This document shows positions 33,417-44,517 of a DNA stretch of 64,000 nt, in pieces. Each line of letters starts with the position of its first letter. Position 1 is the first letter of the stretch. The notes below the pieces were generated by a model. The model was not told the DNA's origin, did not search any database, and was given only the letters and a program-made list of their open reading frames with translations. This stretch comes from Pegea sp. RAD2-039 (lineage: Eukaryota; Chordata; Thaliacea; Salpida; Salpidae), in assembly GCA_034620365.1 (NCBI GenBank), contig JAQGEQ010000305.1:744001-808000 (forward strand), in the 5' to 3' direction. Made by a program: the position numbers and the translations under genes.

Positions 33417-36360
33417 TCAGCGTTAATTCGTTGTATATAAAAATCAAAACTATTATTTTGTAGTGGGTTGAAAAACGCGATAAATTATTATTTATAAATT
33501 GACCCGAATGATGAATACTTTTTAAATAATTTAAATATAATTATTGAATAAAAATAATTATCATTAGACTCTATTTTCTATAAAATTTGATACTAAGAAA
33601 ATTTCATAAACCTATAATGAAAATCAAATACAAAAAACTATTGCATGTCACTTTTTTATAAAAGTTTATTATGCTTGTCATTGCATAATTATTTATTTCT
33701 TTTTTAATTTGAATACAATTTCAAACACAATTAGTTGTTTATTACTTATACTTAAATTGTAAATTTCCTAGAAACTTTCTGAATTAAAGTTGAAGCTAGA
33801 TAATACAGATTAATATTTTTAGCAAATCAACATTTTAAAGTAAGCTTTAATTCTTTAATATTCAAACTGAAGTTTCTTAAATTTTGTAACAATTTTGTCT
33901 TTGATTACTAAACCGAAATAAGTCTAAAGTATGTCGAGTCACTTATGTTAAATTTAGAGTTAATTTTCATTGATTAAACGTTTTTTTAAACTTAAATCAA
34001 TCCGACTTAGATAATGGTTGAATCAGTAAATGATTTATTCCTAAGTTTTGACTTTTTCAGGATTTTCTTACAAGAATGTCAAATTAATCTTACCGAAAGA
34101 AAATATAAAAATTTTCCTTAAAAATCACTAAAAATTGTTGATAAACAGTAGAAGAAATCATAAAATAGGTAATAAGGTAAAATTTATCAGTGAGATATGA
34201 CGTTTTGTGGTTTATAAAAAATAATAACTTAATATAATTTAGCAGAAGCCAAAAAGTCATTATTATAGTAAAGTTGTACGAGATGTAATTTCGACAGCTA
34301 CGATATTGATTTCTTGTTTTGATCATCTTATGAAAATAGATAACACTTATAAGAAAACCAACTACACAAGCAAATTCATTTTCCTTAAATTGAGAAATTC
34401 ATAACTTCGACTCCAAAAGACTTTAAATTCCTGTTTTAGTTCAATATCTGATTAGTTATCCAACAATTCCAAATTAATAAGAACAAAAACTAGATCTGTT
34501 TCTACTTTCAAAAGTTTAACAAGCGATTACATTAAAGGCAAACAGAATCAATCGCATCCATAAGAGGTTTATACTTGTAAATAAAGTTCTTAATAAATCT
34601 TTGATATGTCTTAAAATATCCGTTAGCGTGATGGTTTGCTAGAGTTCAAAATGTGTTGTATTTTTACCCTGTATTTTCTGATGATAAAATAATTTGATAA
34701 AAGCAGATACTAGGTTATATAACTCGTAAACAGATTATTCTTTACATTATAAAATGATAAATCTTTTACTTTATCATAAAATACCTTACCTTAGACATTA
34801 TCAAGTCACCATAATCGACATCAACAACAAGCCAAATTTGAGCTCTCAATATTTTAGTGTATATTCTTATCCATAAAATATTTTACTTCTAAATATAATG
34901 ACATGCTAGTAACAGTAAAAAACCTATTTTTACTAAACTTAATCTTTGTTTATATCATCTATTGGTAGGATTTCAATCAACTTATATAAAAAGTGAACAC
35001 ACTTATGTTACTAAATGATAGTTAGGTTAATGAAAACTCTTATTGTAACTCAGAATTTTTTCTACACAAATACTTGATATTTATTGCTAGAAAATATAGT
35101 TGCACAGCGACAGTATCAAATCTAAATCTATTTTTATCATAAATCGAACAATATTTAGTCACAACAATTTTTTCGATAAAAATCTTTTAAATGAAAGCAA
35201 AATGAGAACTTTTAAGTATTTCTATAAACATTTATTGACACTTGCTAAAAATAAATCCATTAATTTTGAAACAATCTGTTACTATTTGACTTATTCTGGC
35301 AAGCACCTACTCTAAATTGTTCTAATCAAGTTTTGGGCATTAAACTGATTATTATATAGAAAATTAATGAAGTAGACGACATAATTGAATCTTTAAATTC
35401 ATCAAATGTTTTATAAATACTCTTCGAAAGGTAACTGATCAGAAGACCGCTCCTGAATAAAACTTGATAAATTGATAATTTTTGATTAAAGTCAAGCAAA
35501 AAATACCAGTAGACATTTCAAACAAAAGCTGATGTATTAAATAATTTCTTTAAAAGTTGTGTTTACACATTTTCACAAAGTTATTTTTGGGTGATGGATT
35601 AAAAATTGGTTAAAAAACTGGTTTTCCAGGTGACATATAAAGTAATCAAAAATATTTTTCATGTTTAAGTTAATTATCTTCAAATATTTTAACTTAGTCA
35701 CTAAACTTTATAAAAAAATTGAATCAGGTAAATAGATGTGATTCTATTATTTACTTTATTTTCAGCGACGAAAAACAAATGTTTACAAATATTTGATTTC
35801 TCTAAGAATTGATGATAACTACTCACTCGACATATTTGATTTAAAGATTCTATAAGCTTATTGATGCAAACACACTTTTAGTAATTTCATTAAAATAGTC
35901 ATTTTATGTAAGTATACTTTTTAGAAAATAAACCTTTATCTTCAAATTTTTATTATCATGTATCCACAATATTTTGCAGAATGTAATTTCTGTCATATTT
36001 TCAACTATATTCTTTTCTGTCTGCTAAGAGGTCGAAAAACGTAATTAAAAACTCTTTAATGTCTTTTTTCTGTCAATGGTATCTTGTTTTATTTGTCATC
36101 TGTACTTATTGATTTTACCAGTATACGTTTTAGAAGTAACACTAAATTTGATGTAAAAGAAAATGAAATTTTATAAATTATAAAGTTTAGTTATTGATTT
36201 GGTATAAAAGAATTTCGAATAAGACTTTCATAAAAAGTCTAATTCTAGTTTATGAGGTTTCTTAATCTATTCTCTAGAGTTAGTTTTATTTTTGATCATT
36301 AGAAAAGGAAAATTTGAGAATAATAAATATAGTAGGAGTGATAATTACTAGAAATTTAGA

Positions 36361-37140
36361 TTAATTAGCTTCTGACTTTTGTTCTTCTTTGACAGAGTTT
36401 TCGATCTGATCAATTTCATGCTTACTTAAACCAAACCATTTATCAGTATTACAAAATAATTGTCGATTAAATGTTATGATCAACTCTTTCTGGTAATCTT
36501 GTAACATCTTTTCAACTTTACCTTGTAAACCAAAATAAGCAAATTTACAACTAACAAGCTTGTAGCAGCACATAACTGGTACTTGGTTAGCTGGTTTCTT
36601 CACTGCTTTAGCTTGTATATCTTTAATCCAGTCCTTTCCTAAACGACCACGACCAGTTTTTTTAGAATGAAACTTTGATGGATCATATTTTGCTTTATAC
36701 TTTGCAGGATAATCAAAATCATTAGCAATATCAATATAAACAACTTCAACATTCTTATATTCACTCGGAGGTAATTTGAAAGGATTTTTAGCTGTACCTG
36801 CATCGGGCAAATGCATTGATTTTATAACTATTTCAAACTTGGATCCAAAATATTCATTAGCCACTTTAGTTTCACAGGTTGGATAACTGTCCCATGCTCT
36901 TTCTCTGAATTTTAATGACTTTTTTGGAAAAAATGTTGATAAAAGTGAACCAACATAATAAACTTTATCAGAAAATTCTACAATTTGATCGCCCCTCTTA
37001 AGGGTTTCCTTTTTAATAATTTCAACATTATTATCTTCATTACTTTCTTCTTTAACTGCTTCATAACCTGTATGATGCTGAGCTCCCTCGTATTCACTAA
37101 CAGTCATTGGAAGGATTATTCGATATTCAATAATTTTCAT
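36361..37140 (-). CDS. class I phosphatidylinositol transfer protein, copy 2
   Basis: Intact, 259 residues. Differs from copy 1 at few sites: Ile3 for Thr, Asp170 for Gly, Asn185 for Asp and Lys255 for Asn. All lipid-contact positions listed for copy 1 are the same. Its own promoter block survives upstream, just before the deletion that removed the neighbouring spacer. Confidence 0.95.
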   Translation of the reverse strand: MKIIEYRIILPMTVSEYEGAQHHTGYEAVKEESNEDNNVEIIKKETLKRGDQIVEFSDKVYYVGSLLSTFFPKKSLKFRERAWDSYPTCETKVANEYFGSKFEIVIKSMHLPDAGTAKNPFKLPPSEYKNVEVVYIDIANDFDYPAKYKAKYDPSKFHSKKTGRGRLGKDWIKDIQAKAVKKPANQVPVMCCYKLVSCKFAYFGLQGKVEKMLQDYQKELIITFNRQLFCNTDKWFGLSKHEIDQIENSVKEEQKSEAN

Positions 37141-37773
37141 GATAACTTGAAAGACTTTAACAAGGTTTTATAAACTTAATAAACTGAAAATAAAAATAAC
37201 TTATTGCTATCAAAACACAAACTTTAACTTATCTGTTATGTTTTATTTAAAAACTATAAAGTTTCTACTACTATACTTTTATCTCTTTTTTTTCAAAATA
37301 AGAAGTAGATATTAGAATCGATTAAACTATAAATAGAGCAAACTATGATGCTGCTAGCAAAACAGCTTCTTATAGAATTTTCATAGCCGTAAAGCAATCT
37401 GTTACATCAAGTTAAATCATTAAAAAGTTAAACCTCAATAAAAATACTTTATCGATCTTATACTTCATTTACTACTGACCTCTTAACTCATAACATTTGA
37501 TTCTTACTGATATAAATTTAATCTTTACTTATTTCTAGAAACTTATTCTAATTTTTAATCTTTTAATAAACAACTCTTTCATCTTATAATAATAAATTTA
37601 TAAATGGATGTTTGTTGTATTTATAGGCTGGTGTTTGTAGTATATTTCTGCCGATTGAAAAAAAGCGTTGCCAATTAGATTTTTTAAATATTATTAATTA
37701 TAATGCAACTACTTTTATGAAAATAGTTGCATTATTTAGCGTTAATTCGTTATGATCAACTCTTTCTGGTAAT
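37141..37773. other. short spacer upstream of PITP copy 2, ending in a deletion junction
   Basis: It carries the putative 5'-UTR intron and promoter of copy 2. At 37749-37753 (GTTAT) unit sequence just beyond the stem-loop joins directly to codons of PITP copy 3 (plus-strand ATGATCAACTCTTTCTGG). Compared with intact units about 3.0 kb is missing, and GTTAT-like microhomology exists at both parental ends. The 20 remaining bases of copy 3 end at the LINE tail at 37774. Confidence 0.85.
37618..37735 (-). promoter_or_regulatory. putative promoter of PITP copy 2
   Basis: TATA part at 37618-37626, 478 bp before the ATG; stem-loop at 37701-37735. Both lie only tens of bases inside the deletion junction at 37749, so this copy keeps its core promoter but has lost everything further upstream. 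Confidence 0.45.
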
Positions 37774-37804
<31 letters not shown>

Positions 37805-39553
37805 TTACAATAAATGTGAAGGAGGGTGCCTAAAAAGAGCACCTCTCGCTAACACACATTCTCACAAATTAGATCTATTTGACGTGTAAACGAAAAAGCA
37901 TATGACAATGAAGAACTGCACAGAATCATAGTATTGTAAAAGAAAAAAATTCACAGTTTAGAAATGGCAATGTTGGCGATATTATAACAATTCAGCTTTT
38001 TCTTGAACAGCATAAGTGATTTTGACATGACAATCTCTGATGGCAGATTGTTCCATGTACTGATTATGCGGTATGAGAAAAAACTTAATCTGGTTAACGT
38101 AGCTGGTGGAGTGGGCTTATTAAGATGTAATTTATGTCTTCTAAGTTGATATAACTTGAGGGAGGGACTAATGGAGAAAAAGTCATCAAACTGAAGATCA
38201 ATTAGGTTGTGAATAATTTTAAAAATCAGAATAAGGTCGTATTTGATTCTTCGGATTTCCAAAGAATCTAGATTGAAGAAGCTGAGACGATGGTTATAAC
38301 TCCCGTATTTGATATTAAGTTTCCTGCAAACCAATCTCGTAAATGTTGCCTGAACAGATTCGATTTTTCTGATATCACCAACTTGATATGGCATCCATGC
38401 ACTGATATTGTATTCAAGAATAGGGCGTATGTACAGTTTGAAAAGGTTGACGAAAAACCATGGATCTTTAGAATTAAAAGTCTTTATGATGAGGTGGACA
38501 AGCTTGATAGATTTTCCAAAGATTCTGGAAACATAACTGTGCCATTTGAAGTCAGATGTCAGAGTAATGCCGAGGTCTATGACTGAGGATACTCGTTCAA
38601 GAATGGATCCATTGATGTAGTATTGGTTGCTGAAGTTGGCCGCTGGCTTACGGGAGAATGTTATAACTTCAGACTTTGTTGGCTGGATTTTAAGTTGCCA
38701 ATTCGCAGACCAGTTTTCTACAATGTTTAGTGCAGTTTGGAGTTTTGAGTGAGAACCAGATAATAGCTTGATGTCATCTGCATACACAAACACACTGACA
38801 TTGTCTACTGTTATTAGTCTTCTGATGAGGTCTTCAATGAAAATCAAAAAGAGAAGTGGACCCAGGACGGAACCTTGAGGAACGCCGCTGGTGACTTTAC
38901 TAGGAGTAGATAAAGATCTTTCTACACGGGTTCGTTGGGTTCTACCTGATAAGAAATCTTCAATCCATTTTAAGATAGAGTTGCTGATTTTTATGTTTTT
39001 CAATACAGTAATGAGCTTGTTGTGTGGAACAGAATCAAACGCTTTAGCAAAATCAAGGTATATGATGTCACATGGAGTATTACTTTCGTAATGAGCTGTA
39101 AGCTCATTGAAAAAAGTGAGATGTTGAGTCAAAGAAGATCTTTGCTTAACAAAGCCATGCTGGGCATCAGATATTAGATGATGCTCCGTCAAATGGCTAG
39201 TTATATGGTTGTGAATGATATGTTCTTGAGTTCTGCAGATAACCGAAGTCAGCGAAACTGGTCTGTAGTTAAGTGCAGTGTTTCTGGGACCTTTCTTATA
39301 AATTGGAGTAATAATAGCATTCTTCCAAATTTGTGGAAGTCTTCCCCGCTTAAGAGTCATGTTAAAGAGTAGCGATAAGGGTAGCGCTAAAGAAGAAGTA
39401 CTTTTTCTTAAAAACAAAGCTGGGATTTGATCTGGGGTGTTGGAAACTGTTGATTTTAGAGAAGAAATAGCCTTAGATACTATATCAACTGTTATGTCTA
39501 GATCTACCATCTCAGAGATATTTGAAAGGATATTGGAGTAGGAAATAGTAGGA
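37774..39553 (-). mobile_element. 5'-truncated LINE inserted in PITP copy 3
   Basis: A 1.78-kb non-LTR element. In minus-strand sense its 3' end is a (TAAA)n tail of about eight units (plus-strand TTTA repeats 37774-37805), preceded by a 3' UTR of about 145 bp. Its 5' end stops inside the reverse transcriptase, with the endonuclease missing, as in abortive target-primed reverse transcription. GTAAT flanks it at 37769-37773 and 39554-39558, a probable 5-bp target-site duplication. It interrupts PITP copy 3 at the codons for Tyr-Gln-Lys (about residue 216). The long open frame suggests a fairly recent insertion. Confidence 0.9.
37951..39553 (-). CDS. LINE reverse transcriptase (partial, N-terminus missing)
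   Basis: About 533 codons are open to a stop at 37951. RT motifs in order: YLDFAKAFDSVPH (motif A Asp), SGVPQGSVLGPLLF (motif B) and VFVYADDIKLL (catalytic YADD), then the thumb and a C-terminal region ending in STWNNLPSEIV..FKKKL, typical of Jockey/CR1-like elements. The open frame runs 32 codons further into PITP copy 3 DNA in a different frame (to 39651); that extension is chance. The endonuclease is absent, so this copy is not autonomous. The element at 841-2636 carries the matching upstream part in broken form. Confidence 0.92.
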
Positions 39554-40201
39554 GTAATCTTGTAACATCTTTTCAACTTTACCTTGTAAACCAAAATAAG
39601 CAAATTTACAACTAACAAGCTTGTAGCAGCACATAACTGGTACTTGGTCAACTGGTTTCTTCACTGCTTTAGCTTGTATATCTTTAATCCAGTCATTTCC
39701 TAAACGACCACGACCAGTTTTTTTAGAATGAAACTTTGATGGATCATATTTTGCTTTATACTTTGCAGGATAATCAAAATCATTAGCAATATCAATATAA
39801 ACAACTTCAACGTTCTTATATTCACTCGGAGGTAATTTGAAAGGATTTGTAGCTGTACCTGCATCGGGCAAATGCATTGATTTTATAACTATTTCAAACT
39901 TGGATCCAAAATATTCATTAGCCACTTTAGTTTCACAGGTTGGATAACTGTCCCATGCTCTTTCTCTGAATTTTAATGACTTTTTTGGAAAAAATGTTGA
40001 TAAAAGTGAACCAACATAATAAACTTTATCAGAAAATTCTACAATTTGATCGCCCCTCTTAAGGGTTTCCTTTTTAATAATTTCAACATTATTATCTTCA
40101 TTACTTTCTTCTTTAACTGCTTCATAACCTGTATGATGCTGAGCTCCCTCGTATTCACTAACAGTCATTGGAAGGATTATTCGATATTCAATAATTTTCA
40201 T
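39554..40201 (-). pseudogene. class I PITP, copy 3, truncated by LINE insertion and deletion
   Basis: The first 215 residues are intact and like the other copies. The frame then enters the LINE and stops at 39512 after about a dozen foreign residues, removing the last ~43 residues, including the FNRQLFC strand and the C-terminal helix. Only 20 bases of the missing 3' part remain on the far side of the LINE. Private changes: Thr118 for Lys, Asn169 for Lys and Val184 for Ala, compatible with relaxed constraint. Confidence 0.92.
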
Positions 40202-43200
40202 GATAACTTGAAAGACTTAAATAAGGTTTTATAAACTTAATAAACTGAAAATAAAAATAACTTATTGCTATCAAAACACAAACTTTAACTTATCTGTTAT
40301 GTTTTATTTAAGAACTATAAAATTTCTACTACTATACTTTTATCTCTTTTTTGTCAAAATAAGAAGTAGATATTAGAATCGATTAAACTATAAATAGAGC
40401 AAACTATGATGCTGCTAGCAAAACAGATTCTTATAGAATTTTCATAGCCGTAAAGCAATCTGTTACATCAAGTTAAATCATTAAAAAGTTAAACCTCAAT
40501 AAAAATACTTTATCGATCTTATACTTCATTTACTATTGACCTCAAAACTCACAACATTTGATTCTTACTGATATAAATTTAATCTTTACTTATTTCTAGA
40601 AACTTATTCTAATTTTTAATCTTTTAATAAACAACTCTTTTATCTTATAATAATAAATTTATGAATGGATTTTTGTTGTATTTATAGGCTGGTGTTTGTA
40701 GTATATTGCTGCCGATTGAAAAAAAGCGTTGCCAATTATATTTTTAAAATACTAAGACTTATATGCAACTACTTTTATGAAAATAGTTGCATTATTTAGC
40801 GTTAATTTGTTGTATATAAAAATCAAAACTATTATTTTGTAGTAGGTTGAAAAACGCAATAAATTATTATTTATAAATTGACCCGACTGACGAGTACTTT
40901 TAAAATAATTTAAATATAATTTTTGAATAAAAATAATTATCATTAGACTCTATTTTCTATAAAATTTGATACCAAGAAAATTTCATAAACCTATAATGAA
41001 AATCAAATACAAAAAACTATTGCATGTCACTTTTTTATAAAAGTTTATTATGCTTGTCATTGCATAATTATTTATTACTTTTTTTAATTTGAATACAATT
41101 TCAAATACAATTAATTGTTTATTACTTATACTTAAATTTTAAATTTCCTAGGAGCTTTCTGAATTAGAGTTGAAGCTACATAATACAGATTAATATTTTT
41201 AGCAAATCAACATTTTAAAGTAAGCTTTAATTCTTTAATATTCAAACTAAAGTTTCTTAAATTTTGTAACATTTTTTTCTTTGATTACTAAACCGAAATA
41301 AGTCTAAAGTATGTAGAGTCACTTAAGTTAAATTTAGAGTCAATTTTCACTGATTCAACTTTTTTTAAACTTAAATCAAGCCGACTTAGATAATGGTTGA
41401 ATCAGTAATTGATTTATTCATAAGTTTTTACTTTTTCAGGATTTTCTTACAAGAATGTCAAATTATTCTTACCGAAAGAAAATACAAAAATTTACCATAA
41501 AAATCACTAAAAATTGTTGATAAACAGTAGAAGAAATCATAAAATAGGTAATAAGGTAAAATTTATCAGTGAGATATGACATTTAGGGGTTTATAAAAAA
41601 TAATAACTTAATATAATTTAGCAGAAACCAAAAAGTCATTATTATAGTAAAGTTGTACGAGATGTAATTTCGACAGCTGCGATATTGATTTCTTGTTTTG
41701 ATCATCTTATGAAAATAGATAACACTTATAAGAAAACCAACTACACAAGCAAATTCATTTTCCTTAAATTGAGGAATTCATAACTTCGACTCCAAAAGAC
41801 TTTAAATTCCTGTTTTAGTTCAATATCTGATTGGTTATCCAACAATTCCAAATTAATAAGAACAGAAACTAGAACTGCTTCTTCTTTCAAAAGTTTAACA
41901 AGCGATTACATTAAAGGCAAACAGAATCAATCGCATCTATAAGACGTTTATGCTTGTAAATAAAGTTGTTAATAAGTCTTTGATATGTCTTAATATATCC
42001 GTTAGCTTGATGGTTTGCTAAAGTTCAAAATGTGTTATATTTTTACCCTGTATTTTCTGATGATAAAATAATTTGATAAAAGCAGATACTAGGTTATATT
42101 ACTCGTAAGCAGATTATTCTTTATATTATAAAATGAATAAAATCTTTTACTTTATCATAAAATATCTAATTTAGAGATTATCAAGTCACCATAATCGACA
42201 TCAACAACAAACCAATCTGAGCTGCCAATAATTCAGTGTATATTCTTATCCATAAAATATTTTACTTCTAAATATAATGACATGCTAATAACAGTAAAAA
42301 ACCTATTTTTACTAAACTTAATCTTTGTTTATATCAACTATTGGCAGGGTTTCAATCAACTTATATAAAAATTCAACACCCTTATGTTACTAAATGATAG
42401 TTAGGTTAATGAAAACTCTTATTGTAACTCAGAATTTTTTCAACACAAACACTTGATATTGATTGATAGAAATATAGTTGCACAGCGACAGTATCAAATC
42501 TAAATCTATTTTGATCATAAATCGAACAATATTTAGTCAGTACAATTTTTTATATAAAAATCTTTTAAATGAAAGCAAAATGAAAACTTTTAAGTATTTC
42601 TATAAATAATTATTGACACTTGCTAAAAACAAATCCATTTATTTTGAAACAATCTGTTACTATTTGACTTATTCTGGCAAGCACCTAGTCTAAATTGCTC
42701 TAATCAAGTTTTTGGCATTAAACTGATTATTATATAGAAAATTAATGAAGTAGACGACATAATTGAATCTTTAAATTCATCAAATGCTTTATAAATACTC
42801 TTCGATAGGTAACTGATCAGAAGACCGCTCCTGAATAAAACTTGATATATCGATAATTTTTGATTAAAGTCAAGCAAAAAATACCAGTAGACATTTCAAA
42901 CAAAAGCTGATGTTTTAAACAGTTTCTTTAAAAGTTGTGTTTGCACATTTTCACAAAGTTATTTTTGGGTGATGGATTAAAAATTGGTTAAAAAACTGGT
43001 TTTCCAGGTGACATACGAAGTAATCAAAAATATTCTTCATGTTTAAGTTAATTATCTTCAAATATTTTAACTTAATCACTAAACTTTATACAAAAATTGA
43101 ATCTGGTAAATAGATATGATTTTATTATTTACTTTATTTTCAGCGACGAAAAACAAATGTTTACAAATATTTGATTTCTCTAAGAATGATGATAACTACT

Positions 43201-43737
43201 CACTCGACATATTTGATTTAAAGATTCTATAAGCTTGTTGATGCAAACACACTTTTAGTAATTTCATTAAAATAGTCATTTTATGTAAGTATACTTCTTA
43301 AAAATAAACCTTTATCTTCGAATTTTTATTATCATGTATCCACAATATTTTGCAGAATGTAATTTCTGTCATATTTTCAACTATATTCTTTTCTGTCTGC
43401 TTAGAGATCAATAAACGTAATTAAAAACTATTTAATGTCTTTTTTCTGTCAATGGTATCTTGTTTTATTTGTCATCTATACTTATTGATTTTACGAGTTG
43501 ACGTTTTAGAATTAACACTAAATTTGATGTATTAGAAAATGAATTTTCAGAAATTATAAAATTTAGTTATTTATTTGGTGTAAAAGAATTTTGAATAAGA
43601 CTTTCATAAAAAGTTTAATTCTAGTTTATGAGGCTTCTCAATCTATTTTCTTCGAGTTAGTTTTATTTTTGATCATTAGAAAAGGAAAATTTGAGAATAA
43701 TAAATATAGTAGGAGTAATAATTACTAGAAATTTAGA
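40202..43737. other. spacer between PITP copies 3 and 4
   Basis: Full-length spacer. A local change replaces the usual TATTATTAATTATAATG before the stem-loop by ACTAAGACTTATATG near 40750-40764. The equivalent of the 71-codon frame of the first spacer is interrupted by TAA near 42606. Confidence 0.6.
40679..40794 (-). promoter_or_regulatory. putative promoter of PITP pseudogene copy 3
   Basis: TATA part at 40679-40687, 478 bp before the ATG; stem-loop at 40762-40794 with arms intact despite a shortened left flank. The destroyed gene may therefore still be transcribed. Confidence 0.4.
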
Positions 43738-44517
43738 TTAATTAGCTTCTGACTTTTGTTCTTCTTTGACAGAATTTTCGATCTGATCAATTTCATGCTT
43801 ACTTAAACCAAACCATTTATCAGTATTACAAAATAATTGTCGATTAAATGTTATGATCAACTCTTTCTGGTAATCTTGTAACATCTTTTCAACTTTACCT
43901 TGTAAACCAAAATAAGCAAATTTACAACTAACAAGCTTGTAGCAGCACATAACTGGTACTTGGTCAGCTGGTTTCTTCACAGCTTTAGCTTGTATATCTT
44001 TAATCCAGTCCTTTCCTAAACGACCACGACCAGTTTTTTTAGAATGAAACTTTGATGGATCATATTTTGCTTTATACTTTGCAGGATAATCAAAATCATT
44101 AGCAATATCAATATAAACAACTTCAACATTCTTATATTCACTCGGAGGTAATTTGAAAGGATTTTTAGCTGTACCTGCATCGGGCAAATGCATTGATTTT
44201 ATAACTATTTCAAACTTGGATCCAAAATATTCATTAGCCACTTTAGTTTCACAGGTTGGATAACTGTCCCATGCTCTTTCTCTGAATTTTAATGACTTTT
44301 TTGGAAAAAATGTTGATAAAAGTGAACCAACATAATAAACTTTATCAGAAAACTCTACAATTTGATCGCCCCTTTTAAGGGTTTCCTTTTTAATAATTTC
44401 AACATTATTATCTTCATTACTTTCTTCTTTAACTGCTTCATAACCTGTATGATGTTGAGCTCCCTCGTACTCACTAACAGTCATTGGAAGGATTATTCGA
44501 TATTCAATAGTTTTCAT
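43738..44517 (-). CDS. class I phosphatidylinositol transfer protein, copy 4
   Basis: Intact, 259 residues, with Thr3, Asp170, Ala184-Asp185 and Lys255. It comes closest to the consensus of all copies, with no private amino-acid change noticed. Confidence 0.95.
   Translation of the reverse strand: MKTIEYRIILPMTVSEYEGAQHHTGYEAVKEESNEDNNVEIIKKETLKRGDQIVEFSDKVYYVGSLLSTFFPKKSLKFRERAWDSYPTCETKVANEYFGSKFEIVIKSMHLPDAGTAKNPFKLPPSEYKNVEVVYIDIANDFDYPAKYKAKYDPSKFHSKKTGRGRLGKDWIKDIQAKAVKKPADQVPVMCCYKLVSCKFAYFGLQGKVEKMLQDYQKELIITFNRQLFCNTDKWFGLSKHEIDQIENSVKEEQKSEAN

Larger units (their letters stand above)
32822..36360. other. spacer between PITP copies 1 and 2
   Basis: Best reference for a complete spacer. 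From the gene outward it holds a 43-nt leader, a putative 5'-UTR intron (32865-33188), the TATA/stem-loop block (33299-33416) and about 2.9 kb of AT-rich DNA. A 71-codon plus-strand frame at 35100-35315 is interrupted in most other units and is not credible as a gene. Confidence 0.7.

Noticed and set aside
35100-35315. 71-codon plus-strand frame in the spacer, also open at 59752-59967
   Set aside because: In the other units it is cut by TAA (near 42606 and 55552) or frameshifted by one-base indels (near 46880 and 51190), so it is not under coding constraint.
39554-39651. N-terminal 32 codons of the open frame running into the LINE reverse transcriptase as a real fusion protein
   Set aside because: They are PITP DNA read in another frame; the LINE boundary with its GTAAT duplication lies at 39553/39554.
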